A stretch of DNA of 64,000 bases from an uncultured Spirochaeta sp. (GTDB lineage: Bacteria > Spirochaetota > Spirochaetia > DSM-27196 > Alkalispirochaetaceae), in NCBI GenBank assembly GCA_913030605.1, contig CAJWEZ010000021.1, positions 1-64,000 of the forward strand, given 5' to 3'. Every line of letters begins with the position of its first letter. Position 1 is the stretch's first letter. Below are positions 1-7,008 of this stretch, in pieces. A program made the translations under genes and the position numbers. Below the pieces are notes generated by a model, which saw nothing but the letters and a program-made list of their open reading frames with translations, had not been told where the DNA came from and made no database searches.

Positions 1-1
1 C

Positions 2-34
2 GAGACGATGAAACGCTTCGGGTATCTGGAATGA
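2..34 (+). CDS. C-terminal end of a third sulfotransferase paralogue (partial)
   Basis: The first bases read in frame as ETMKRFGYLE followed by TGA. This nearly matches the last ten residues of the next gene (ATMKRYGYLA). The stop overlaps the ATG of the next gene as ATGA, the same arrangement seen at the next gene boundary. I infer the tail of another sulfotransferase in the same array; the rest lies outside the window. Confidence 0.6.
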   Translation, partial: ETMKRFGYLE

Positions 35-870
35 CCACGCGCAGGAGCATCGTCTGGCTTGCTTCCTATCCGAAGTCGGGCAACACTTGGACCCGTCTCT
101 TCCTTGCCAATTATCTGATCAATGCGAGCAAGCCGGTGCCGATCAACGAAGCGCACCGCTTTGCCATGGGCGATGCCATGGTCAAGATGTACAACCGGGT
201 CGTCGGCCGCGTGATCGACCAGCACGATCTCGCGCTCTGCCTGCGCCTGCGCGAGCCGGTGCTTCGGGCGATCACCGCAAACGGGGCGGATGTCAACTTT
301 GTCAAGACCCACAACGCGCGCGTGGCCCCCGACGGGGTGCCGCTCATTCCCGATCACCATACGCGCAGCGCCATCTATATCCTGCGCAACCCGCTTGACA
401 TGGTGCTCTCCTACGCGCGCCATTACGCGATCACGGTCGAGGATGCGGCGACAAGGATCTGTCACCCCGACAATGGCAACCTGCCCACCGAGACCACGGT
501 AGCGCAGTATCTCGGTTCCTGGGAGAACCATGTCCTTTCATGGATGGGGCCCCCGGCCCCCTGGCCGCGCCTGCTGGTGCGTTACGAGGATCTGCTCGAC
601 GACCCCGAGACGCATTTCGGCAAGGTGCTCACGCATATCGGCGTGCCGATCGATGCCGACCGCCTGCGCCGTGCCATCCGCTATTCGAGTTTCGACGAGC
701 TGGCCCGGCAGGAAGCCACGGCGGGTTTTGTCGAGCGCCCGAAGGAAGCCGATCGGTTCTTCCGCAAGGGCCGGAAGGACCAGTGGAAGACCGATCTTGC
801 CCCCGAACTGGCGGCGATGATCCGCCAGAAGATGGGGGCCACGATGAAACGCTACGGGTATCTGGCATGA
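31..870 (+). CDS. Sulfotransferase domain protein (PAPS-dependent)
   Basis: A 279-residue protein with the features of the cytosolic Sulfotransfer_1 fold. The 5'-phosphosulfate loop YPKSGNTW is at residues 13-20, and the 3'-phosphate-binding segment YILRNPLDMVLSYAR is at 116-130. Family members transfer sulfuryl groups from PAPS to hydroxyl or amino groups of small molecules or glycans; the acceptor cannot be read from the sequence. No signal peptide or membrane segment is visible. The start is fixed by ATGA overlap with the preceding paralogue, and the end overlaps the next gene in the same way. Gene style is Rhodobacterales-like and belongs to the left, probably foreign, part of the window. 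Confidence 0.85.
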   Translation: MTTRRSIVWLASYPKSGNTWTRLFLANYLINASKPVPINEAHRFAMGDAMVKMYNRVVGRVIDQHDLALCLRLREPVLRAITANGADVNFVKTHNARVAPDGVPLIPDHHTRSAIYILRNPLDMVLSYARHYAITVEDAATRICHPDNGNLPTETTVAQYLGSWENHVLSWMGPPAPWPRLLVRYEDLLDDPETHFGKVLTHIGVPIDADRLRRAIRYSSFDELARQEATAGFVERPKEADRFFRKGRKDQWKTDLAPELAAMIRQKMGATMKRYGYLA

Positions 871-1736
871 ATGAACTGAGGCGGATCATCTGGCTGGCGA
901 GCTATCCCAAATCCGGCAATACCTGGATGCGGTCGCTTCTGGCCCATTACTTCATGCCGCCGGGAAAGGCACCGGATATCAACAACCTGCGCCAGTTCAC
1001 CACCGGTGACACGCGGGCGGATTTCTTCGATGCGGCGGCGGGCGGCAAGTATCACGGCGGCAATCTCGAAGAGTGGATGGCCGTGCGCGGCAAGGCGCTG
1101 CGCCTCATTGCGGCCTCCAAACCCGATCATCACTTCGTCAAGACCCATTGCCAGCCGATCCGCCTTTTCGATCAGGACGTGATCCCGCCCGAGGTGACGG
1201 CGGCGGCGATCTATATCCTGCGCAACCCGTTCGATCTCGCGCCTTCCTTCGCGCGGCATCAGAATTGCGGGCTTGACGAGGCCATCGACCGGATGCTCAA
1301 CCCCGACACGCTCATGGGCACGTCGAGCGGGATCTACGATCTGCTGGGCCGGTGGGACGATCACATTCATACCTGGACCCATGCCGCGGGCCTGCCGCTT
1401 CATGTTGTGCGCTACGAGGATCTGCTGGCGAGCCCGGGCAAGGCCATGCGCGGTCTGCTGGAGAAGTTCCTGCGCGTCAAGGTGGACGGGCCGAAACTTG
1501 CCCGCGCGGTCAAGGCGACCAGCTTCGAGGCGATGCGGAAGCAGGAGGAGGCGCTCGGCTTCGTCGAACGGCCGCAGGGGATGCAGAAATTCTTTGCGCG
1601 GGGGCAGGCGGGCGTATGGCGCGAGGACCTGAGCCCTGCGCAGGTGGGGCGGTTGCGGGACGGGTTCCTGCCTGCGCTGGAAAAGTGGTATCCCGAAATG
1701 TTGAAGGAAACCGAGGCATTCGCCGCCTCGGCCTGA
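867..1736 (+). CDS. Sulfotransferase domain protein, second tandem copy
   Basis: A 289-residue paralogue of the preceding gene. It has the same YPKSGNTW loop at residues 13-20 and YILRNPFDLAPSFAR at 116-130, so the PAPS-binding sites are at identical positions. The ATG lies inside ATGA with the upstream stop, which implies translational coupling. The central acceptor-facing region has diverged from copy 1 (for example residues 40-75), so the copies may have different acceptors. The last 13 residues extend beyond the conserved end of the fold. Substrate unknown. Confidence 0.85.
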   Translation: MNELRRIIWLASYPKSGNTWMRSLLAHYFMPPGKAPDINNLRQFTTGDTRADFFDAAAGGKYHGGNLEEWMAVRGKALRLIAASKPDHHFVKTHCQPIRLFDQDVIPPEVTAAAIYILRNPFDLAPSFARHQNCGLDEAIDRMLNPDTLMGTSSGIYDLLGRWDDHIHTWTHAAGLPLHVVRYEDLLASPGKAMRGLLEKFLRVKVDGPKLARAVKATSFEAMRKQEEALGFVERPQGMQKFFARGQAGVWREDLSPAQVGRLRDGFLPALEKWYPEMLKETEAFAASA

Positions 1737-1806
1737 GCCGCGGCGCTGACAAGGCGCGCGCGATCCCCTATGTTCCGTAAAGGCACAGTTGATCACGGAG
1801 CCCTGA

Positions 1807-2307
1807 ATGATGCGCCTTGCCCTTCCCCTTGCTGCAACGCTTGCTCTCTCTGCCTGTTCGCTCGCCACCGGGCCACAGGTCGTGGCGCGTCTCGGGCCCG
1901 ATCCGGTGCTCGACGGGGGCAGCTATGACAGCGGCGGTGGCATCACCGTCGCCGTCGATCTGCGCGAGGCGCAGGGCCGCACGCTGGTCTGCGGGGTCTG
2001 GGCGCAGAGCGAGCGGCAATCCGTGCTGACCAAGGGGGCGGCGACGCGGGTCCTGGGCTCGGGTGCCGTCTTTCTTGACGGTGAGGCGCTGGTGCGGGGC
2101 CTTGTCTTCATGCGCGAGGTGCCTCCGATGGCCGATTTCGGCGGGCAGGAGGCGCGCTGCATGACCACCTCGCGCCCGTGGCGCAAGGGGGACGAGGCAC
2201 GCCGTCCGGTTGTGCGCATTCCGCGCCAGACGGTCTATCGGGATGCGGACGAGTTAGGCGTCATGATCGTCCGTTTCCGGCAGGACGGACCGGGCGCGCA
2301 TCTGTGA
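1807..2307 (+). CDS. Hypothetical lipoprotein
   Basis: A 166-residue protein with a short hydrophobic signal and the lipobox LSAC (Cys17), so it is probably lipid-anchored. Two further cysteines, in LVCGVW and ARCMTT, could form a disulfide. I do not recognise a named family; short lipoproteins like this are common in Rhodobacterales. It starts 70 bp after the sulfotransferase stop and may share their transcript. The start could also be the second Met at 1810. Confidence 0.6.
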   Translation: MMRLALPLAATLALSACSLATGPQVVARLGPDPVLDGGSYDSGGGITVAVDLREAQGRTLVCGVWAQSERQSVLTKGAATRVLGSGAVFLDGEALVRGLVFMREVPPMADFGGQEARCMTTSRPWRKGDEARRPVVRIPRQTVYRDADELGVMIVRFRQDGPGAHL

Positions 2308-2313
2308 TCCCGC

Positions 2314-3249
2314 TCAGAGCGGGGCGAGGAGGCGCAGCGCATCGTGAATGGCGGCGTGGATATTGCGTGAACTGACCGCATCGCCGATACGGAAGAGCTG
2401 GAAGGCACCGTCAGGGTTCGGGGCGAGGGCCTGGGGCCGAAGGGCGAGGAGCGCGTCGTGATCGACCGCCCCGCCATTGTGCGAGAGCGGGCGCAGATCG
2501 TGGTAAAGCGTATCGAGCGGCAATGTGCCGTGATTGACCACAACCTGATCGAATTCCGCCTCATAGACATGACCGGAGTAATCCGTGCCGATGGTGGCCA
2601 GCAGCCGGTTGCCCGCCCGCGCGACCGATCTGAGGCGGCGGGCGACAGTCATGGTCACGGGCTTGTCCTGAAGGCTGCGCATGTAAGGCACGAGGTTCAT
2701 GCCCATCACCTCTGGGGCGAAGCTGCGGTCGGGCGTCATGATTTCCACGCTTGCGCCGGTCTGCGCGATCACCTCCGCCGCCTGAAGCGCCGCCACCAGA
2801 CGGTCCGGGAGCGCCCCGGAGGATTCCTCCCACGCCCGCGCCATCGCCTCCGGCACGCCGGGTCTGTCCATCATGTTCGCCTGGACCGAGAACCCGTCTC
2901 CGTGGACGTGGCCGGCGGCGGCGATGCACCGGTGTCCGGTATGCGTGGCGACGGCGCCGTCAGCAGCCAGCAGCGCGAACTGCCGAACCTCCGGGGCGGA
3001 GTCCTCCGTCACCAGCCGGTCCACGGCGGCGGCGGGGGATTCGCCGCCGGCCAGGAGGTCCAGGCCCCGGGGCCCGATCCCGGGGTTGACCACGGACTGC
3101 GTGGCCACGACCCCGACGCCGGCGCGGGCCCAGGGGACGAGCGCTCCGACGGCGAAGAAGTGCGACTGAACGGCGACACCCATGAGACCGGCGTCCCGGT
3201 CGATCGCGACGATGGAATAGGTGGATACGAGCGGTTCGTGGGGATTCAT
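2314..3249 (-). CDS. Chimeric ORF: DUF1028 N-terminus joined to the C-terminus of an NADH:flavin oxidoreductase
   Basis: The frame runs 311 codons but holds two unrelated halves. Residues 1 to about 155 match the start of DUF1028 Ntn-hydrolase-like proteins (YSIVAIDRDAGLMGVAVQS, then GDGFSVQANMM at 118-127) and stop in mid-fold. Residues from about 156 to 311 match the C-terminal region of the two-domain NADH:flavin oxidoreductase/demethylase family (IAQTGASVEIMTPDRSFAPE, VVVNHGTLPLD, FQLFRIGDAVSSRNIHAAI). Neither half is complete. This is best read as a join between two genomes, not as a functional fusion. The first half has its own convincing promoter. Confidence 0.75.
   Translation of the reverse strand: MNPHEPLVSTYSIVAIDRDAGLMGVAVQSHFFAVGALVPWARAGVGVVATQSVVNPGIGPRGLDLLAGGESPAAAVDRLVTEDSAPEVRQFALLAADGAVATHTGHRCIAAAGHVHGDGFSVQANMMDRPGVPEAMARAWEESSGALPDRLVAALQAAEVIAQTGASVEIMTPDRSFAPEVMGMNLVPYMRSLQDKPVTMTVARRLRSVARAGNRLLATIGTDYSGHVYEAEFDQVVVNHGTLPLDTLYHDLRPLSHNGGAVDHDALLALRPQALAPNPDGAFQLFRIGDAVSSRNIHAAIHDALRLLAPL
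2773..2787. other. Probable chimera junction (15-bp shared sequence)
   Basis: The 15 bases encode LQAAE on the minus strand. Both DUF1028 proteins (AALQAAE) and the oxidoreductase family (LQAAEVIAQTG) are expected to have this motif at this point. To the left, gene content is alphaproteobacterial; to the right it is not. A short perfect overlap inside coding sequence is typical of an assembler mis-join, though a real microhomology-mediated recombination is possible. Confidence 0.6.
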
Positions 3250-3255
3250 GTCCCC

Positions 3256-3284
3256 AGTATCACCCGACGGCCCTTGCCCTGCAA
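3256..3284 (-). promoter_or_regulatory. Sigma70-type promoter of the DUF1028 gene (leaderless geometry)
   Basis: On the minus strand TTGCAG (3284-3279), 17 bp, then GATACT (3261-3256). Only 6 nt separate the -10 from the ATG at 3249, and there is no Shine-Dalgarno sequence, so transcription would start at or next to the start codon. Confidence 0.5.
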
Positions 3285-3308
3285 TCTGCTTTGCCGTAGC
3301 TTTGCGGC

Positions 3309-3782
3309 ATGAGACTGTTGCCCGCCATGACCGTCATCGGTCTGATCGTACTCGCCCTGGCGACGCCGGTGTTTGCCGACGGAGCCGCAGACACCGCGCA
3401 GATACCCTCCCCGACGGGGGTGGCCCTGGACCCGCAGGAGACGCTCATCCTGTTCTACAGTGATGCCTGTCCCCACTGTCACAACGAGCTGCGCTGGCTC
3501 GCGGAGATCGAAGACGATTTTCCGAACATCTCGTTCCAGCGCTTTGAGATCCAGGTAACGGACAACCGCGCCAACCAGGAGTACTTCGCTGCCGTCATGG
3601 ACGCCTACGACTCCAACACCCGCGGGTGGCCGCGGACGGTGATCGGCGATCGCGTGTTTATCGGCTTCGACCCGGGGGACGGCGAGGAGACGTGGGTCGA
3701 CCAGTTCGAGGCGTGGGTCGGCTACCGGAACCAGCTCCACGACGCGCTGACAGCGCTGCAGTCGCAGCTGACCGCGGAGTAA
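3309..3782 (+). CDS. Secreted thioredoxin-like protein
   Basis: A 157-residue protein with an N-terminal signal peptide (residues 1-23, ending VFADG) and a thioredoxin-fold core with the motif CPHC in LFYSDACPHCHNEL at about residues 49-62. The cis-proline region is probably GWPRTVI. It should act outside the cytoplasmic membrane as a thiol-disulfide oxidoreductase; the CPHC dipeptide is that of DsbA-type oxidants. It is transcribed divergently from the DUF1028 gene. A possible promoter, TTGCCC-N17-TAGCTT (3274-3302), places the -10 only 6 nt before the ATG. Partner unknown. Confidence 0.7.
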   Translation: MRLLPAMTVIGLIVLALATPVFADGAADTAQIPSPTGVALDPQETLILFYSDACPHCHNELRWLAEIEDDFPNISFQRFEIQVTDNRANQEYFAAVMDAYDSNTRGWPRTVIGDRVFIGFDPGDGEETWVDQFEAWVGYRNQLHDALTALQSQLTAE

Positions 3783-3872
3783 CCGGCGCCGGAGAACACT
3801 CCCGGCATCGGGAGCCGGCATCGGAAGCGCGCATTTCCTCGGAGCGAGCTGTCGCCGGCCGCCGGTTGCCGG

Positions 3873-3901
3873 TTGACGTTTGTAATACTTTGTATTACAC
3901 T
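3873..3901 (+). promoter_or_regulatory. Promoter and palindromic operator of the RHH regulator
   Basis: TTGACG (3873-3878), 17 bp, TACACT (3896-3901), with the ATG 8 nt further on. Between and over these elements lies a perfect inverted repeat, TGTAATACTTTGTATTACA (3881-3899): two GTAATAC/GTATTAC half-sites starting at 3882 and 3892. A repressor bound here would block RNA polymerase. The same half-sites occur in front of znuA. Confidence 0.65.
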
Positions 3902-3909
3902 TCGTCGCC

Positions 3910-4194
3910 ATGACACACAAGGATGAAGTGATCACCTTCAAGGTCGACGGCGCCCTCGCGGAACAGCTCCGCGTGATGCCCAACCGGTCGGAGTTCATCC
4001 GGCAGGCGGTTCTGCAGGCGCTGAAGTTCGAGTGCCCCCTGTGCCACGGGTCCGGAACGCTCACCCCCAACCAGATGAAGCACTGGGAGGCGTTCACGCA
4101 GCACCACCACCTGGTGACCTGCGACGTCTGCGGCGAGAGCCACATCGCCTGCGACGACCACCCCGATGAGGCGCCGGCGGCACGGCACCGGTAG
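3910..4194 (+). CDS. Ribbon-helix-helix regulator with C-terminal zinc ribbon; candidate zinc-uptake repressor
   Basis: A 94-residue protein. Residues 6-39 look like a CopG/Arc-type ribbon-helix-helix (strand EVITFKVD, then helices around EQLRVMP and RSEFIRQAVLQAL). Residues 41-84 contain CPLCH (Cys42, Cys45, His46), a His-rich turn (His65-67), CDVCGESH (Cys71, Cys74, His78), Cys81 and His84, a plausible zinc-binding ribbon. It sits beside znuBCA, and its own promoter carries the palindrome whose half-sites recur at znuA, so metal-dependent autoregulation and control of zinc uptake are inferred. The design parallels NikR (RHH plus metal domain) but with a different metal domain. No Shine-Dalgarno; probably leaderless. 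Confidence 0.7.
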   Translation: MTHKDEVITFKVDGALAEQLRVMPNRSEFIRQAVLQALKFECPLCHGSGTLTPNQMKHWEAFTQHHHLVTCDVCGESHIACDDHPDEAPAARHR

Positions 4195-4227
4195 ACGGAC
4201 GCGGTACCGGTAGACGGACGCGGCACC
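4190..4227. repeat. 19-bp tandem repeat, two copies
   Basis: GGTAGACGGACGCGGTACC is followed directly by a copy with one change (T to C at position 16). The first copy includes the TAG stop of the regulator gene. It lies between convergent genes and could be a slippage duplication. Confidence 0.7.
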
Positions 4228-4269
4228 AATCCGTGCCGTCCCCCGCGGTGTTGTCGGCGGTAGCTCCGC

Positions 4270-5100
4270 CTACCCGCCGTAGGACGCGGAACGCCGGCGC
4301 TGGCCCACACCCCACGCCACCAGAAATATCACCGTCAGCGAGAGGACGATCGCGGAGCCCGACGCAACGTTGGCGTAGTAGGAGGCGTAAAAGCCCACGA
4401 TCGTGGCGACGATCGCGAACACGATCGACAGACCCATGATCCGGACCATCTGCCGGGAGATCATCGACGCCGCCGCCCCCGGCGTTACCAGCAACGCCAG
4501 AACCAGCACCACCCCCACCGTCTGGATCGCCACCACCGTGGTGAGCGCCAGCAGCATCAGCAGTCCGTAGCGCAGCAGTTCCGGCGACAGGCCGATCGCC
4601 ACAGCGTGGGACGGGTCAAAGGAGGTCACCAGGAGTTCCTTGAAGCCGACCGCCACACCGGCAATCACCAGGGCGACAACGATCGCCATGGCGACAAGAT
4701 CCCCGGCGGCGACTCCCAGGATGTTCCCGAAGAGGATATGCCCGAGGTCCTGGAAACTCACCATCCGGCTGAGCAGGAAAATGCCGAGGGCGAAAAACCC
4801 CGCGAAGATCACTCCGATCGCGGTGTCCTCTCGCAGGTGACCGCGCCGGGAAAAGAGCCCGATCCCGAACACGGCCAGCACGGCCGCACCCAGCGCCCCG
4901 ATGAACAGGCTGATACCCAGGGCGTAGGCCACCACGATGCCCGGAAGAATCGCGTGAGCCAGGGCGTCGCCGACGAAGGCCATGCCGCGCCACACCACGA
5001 AGGCACTGAGAGAGGCGCACGCGACCGCCGCGAGCAGCCCGGCGACCAGGCCCCGGACGACAAAGGCGTACTGCAGCGGTTCAATGAGCCAGTCGATCAT
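4270..5100 (-). CDS. znuB: Zinc ABC transporter permease ZnuB
   Basis: A 276-residue membrane protein of the ABC-3 (ZnuB/TroC/MntB) family with about eight hydrophobic segments. Recognisable features are FVVWRGMAFVGDALAHAILPG near the N-terminus, the cytoplasmic EAA-like region around SFDPSHAVAIGLSPELLRY, and the conserved VGVVLVLALLVTPGAAA. The start at MIDWL is chosen because it overlaps the znuC stop by 20 bp; an in-frame upstream Met lies deeper inside znuC. It forms the channel for zinc or manganese import with ZnuC and ZnuA. Confidence 0.9.
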   Translation of the reverse strand: MIDWLIEPLQYAFVVRGLVAGLLAAVACASLSAFVVWRGMAFVGDALAHAILPGIVVAYALGISLFIGALGAAVLAVFGIGLFSRRGHLREDTAIGVIFAGFFALGIFLLSRMVSFQDLGHILFGNILGVAAGDLVAMAIVVALVIAGVAVGFKELLVTSFDPSHAVAIGLSPELLRYGLLMLLALTTVVAIQTVGVVLVLALLVTPGAAASMISRQMVRIMGLSIVFAIVATIVGFYASYYANVASGSAIVLSLTVIFLVAWGVGQRRRSASYGG

Positions 5101-5902
5101 TGCTCGTACCCTCCGGATAGTCCTTGTGAAACTCAAACCCGTAGGCTTCGGCGATCGTCTGCGGAGTCAGCACCTCCCGGACCGGCCCGTCGGCGATCAC
5201 CCGGTGATCGAGGAAGACCGCGCGGCTGAAGTGCACGCTGAGAATCCCCAGATCGTGGGTGCTGACGATCGCCGCTTTTCCCGCGGCCGTGAGACGTTCC
5301 AGCGTGTGGAAAATCAGCTCCTGAGTGGAGATATCGACGTGGTTGAGCGGCTCGTCCATGAGCATGAGGTCGGCGTCGTGGGCGAGGCTGCGAGCGAGCA
5401 TGACACGCTGCTGCTGTCCGCCGGAGAGCTCCCCCACCTGCCGGTCCCCCAAATGACCGATCTCCATCATCTCCAGAGCGGTTTCGACACGGTCCCGATC
5501 CTCACCGTCGGGGCGTTTGAACCATCCAAGGTGCACGTAGCGTCCCATCATTACCACCTGCCGCACCGTCACCGGAAAACGCCAGTCGACGGAGCTGCGC
5601 TGCGGCACGATCGAAACGCGGTGAAGACAGGTGTGAGCGGGATTACCGTAGACGCTGATCGTACCGCGGGTGTGCTGCTCCAGACCGAGGACCAGTTTCA
5701 GCAGCGTGGATTTCCCGGCGCCGTTCGGTCCCACCAGAGCAACCCGTTCGCCGGGGCTGACATCCAGGTCGACAGCGGAGAGGGTTTCCTCCGACGCACC
5801 GTGATACAGGAACGAGACCCCGCGGACGGAGAGCGCCGCCGTGTCCGGCACCGCGGGAATGTGGCAGCTTCCACCGTACTGCAGCCGCGTCAGGATCTTC
5901 AT
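5081..5902 (-). CDS. znuC: Zinc ABC transporter ATPase ZnuC
   Basis: A 273-residue ABC ATPase. Walker A GPNGAGKST at 58-66, Q-loop SIVPQRSSVDW around 97-107, signature LSGGQQQR at 159-166, Walker B LMLMDEP at 179-185 and H-loop STHD. The CxxxH-rich N-terminal extension before residue 20 is slightly long for the family. It is the second gene of znuA-znuC-znuB, beginning 5 nt after znuA and overlapping znuB. It powers import through ZnuB. Confidence 0.92.
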   Translation of the reverse strand: MKILTRLQYGGSCHIPAVPDTAALSVRGVSFLYHGASEETLSAVDLDVSPGERVALVGPNGAGKSTLLKLVLGLEQHTRGTISVYGNPAHTCLHRVSIVPQRSSVDWRFPVTVRQVVMMGRYVHLGWFKRPDGEDRDRVETALEMMEIGHLGDRQVGELSGGQQQRVMLARSLAHDADLMLMDEPLNHVDISTQELIFHTLERLTAAGKAAIVSTHDLGILSVHFSRAVFLDHRVIADGPVREVLTPQTIAEAYGFEFHKDYPEGTSNDRLAH

Positions 5903-5907
5903 GGCGG

Positions 5908-6942
5908 TCAGTCTGACAGGTTTCGCACGATCTGTCCGACGTTGTATTCCATGAACCCGGTGTAGGAATCACCTCGCTGCCCCGCCGGCGCCAGCGAGCC
6001 GGTGAGAAGACGCCCGACCCGGACGCGATAGCCGACTTCCTCCGCTACGGCATCGACCATCGCCTGGACCCCACGCCCCGCGGTCTCACCCACGAAAATC
6101 GCGGGAACCTGCTCCCGTCGGATCAGTTCCACCAGTCGCGCCACGTCCTGCGCCGAGGGCTCCGCCTGGTCCGTCGTTGCGGGGATCACGGCACCCACCA
6201 CCGCAAAGCCGTAGGCCTCTGCGAACCACCCGAGCGAGGCGTGGTCCACCACGAGTTTGCGACGATCCTGCGGGATCGTATCGACCTGCCGGCGAATCCA
6301 GCCATCGAGCTCTTCCAGGCGTCGACGGTACGTCTCGGCGTTCTGTACGTAGGTGTCGGCGTTGTCGGGGTCGGCGGCACCGAGGGCAGCGGCGATCGTC
6401 TCCGTCCAGTGCATCACGTTGGCCGGGTCAAACCACACGTGGGGATCGACGGGACCGTGATCGTGGTCATCGTCACCGTGGGAGTCTTCGCCGTGAAGTT
6501 CTTCGCCGTGGGCGGCGTCACCCTCGCCCGACACAGTGATGCCCGCCGATACGGGTACCACGGGTCCCGACGCGGTGGTTCGCACGGTCTGAACCAGATT
6601 CTCCTCGAGGTCGAAGCCGTTGGTGAACACCAGATCCGCCCGCTCGATCTCGGCAATATCCCGCGGCGCCGGCGTGTAGCCGTGGGGGTTCTGCCCCCGT
6701 GCCATGAGGGTCTTGACCCGGGCCCGGTCCCCCGCCACCGCCGACACCACGTCGCCGACGATACTGGTGGACGCAACAACGTGGAGAACTTCGTCGTCGC
6801 CCAGCGCCACCGGATCGATCTCCGGGACGCTGGTGACCTCCGCGGGAGGCATCGCCTCCGGGACCTCCCCCTGACCGGCGGCGGGAATCACTGCAGCTGA
6901 CAGGGCGAACACCATCGCCGGAATCGCAAGTCGTATTACCAT
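5908..6942 (-). CDS. znuA: Zinc-binding periplasmic protein ZnuA
   Basis: A 344-residue cluster A-I solute-binding protein with a signal peptide (residues 1-23). Metal ligands expected for the family are visible: His87 in NPHGY, His168 in DPHVWF and His234 in VDHASLGWFAEAYG. Between the first two lies a loop rich in His, Asp and Glu (about 144-163), typical of zinc-specific and not manganese-specific members. First gene of znuACB. The ATG lies inside the half-site array of the proposed zinc operator, and codons 2-4 themselves encode one half-site. No Shine-Dalgarno sequence is present. Confidence 0.92.
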   Translation of the reverse strand: MVIRLAIPAMVFALSAAVIPAAGQGEVPEAMPPAEVTSVPEIDPVALGDDEVLHVVASTSIVGDVVSAVAGDRARVKTLMARGQNPHGYTPAPRDIAEIERADLVFTNGFDLEENLVQTVRTTASGPVVPVSAGITVSGEGDAAHGEELHGEDSHGDDDHDHGPVDPHVWFDPANVMHWTETIAAALGAADPDNADTYVQNAETYRRRLEELDGWIRRQVDTIPQDRRKLVVDHASLGWFAEAYGFAVVGAVIPATTDQAEPSAQDVARLVELIRREQVPAIFVGETAGRGVQAMVDAVAEEVGYRVRVGRLLTGSLAPAGQRGDSYTGFMEYNVGQIVRNLSD

Positions 6943-6979
6943 GTAATTCAGCGTAATACTTTGTATAACTCCGTGTCAA
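6933..6979 (-). promoter_or_regulatory. znuA promoter with four phased regulator half-sites
   Basis: A perfect -35, TTGACA, lies on the minus strand at 6979-6974; the -10 is either TATTAC (15 bp away) or TACGCT (18 bp away). Four 7-mers related to the regulator operator start exactly 10 bp apart: GTATTAC 6933, GTAATTC 6943, GTAATAC 6953, GTATAAC 6963. They span the -10 region and the start codon. RHH proteins such as MetJ and Arc bind such arrays cooperatively, so this is a strong candidate operator for the regulator at 3910. Confidence 0.65.
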
Positions 6980-7008
6980 GCACCGCCGATCCGTTCTACA
7001 CTGGGTGC

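Noticed and set aside
6943-7008. Riboswitch or longer leader between znuA and the divergent gene
   Set aside because: Only about 65 bp separate the two start codons, and they are filled by promoter elements and operator half-sites.
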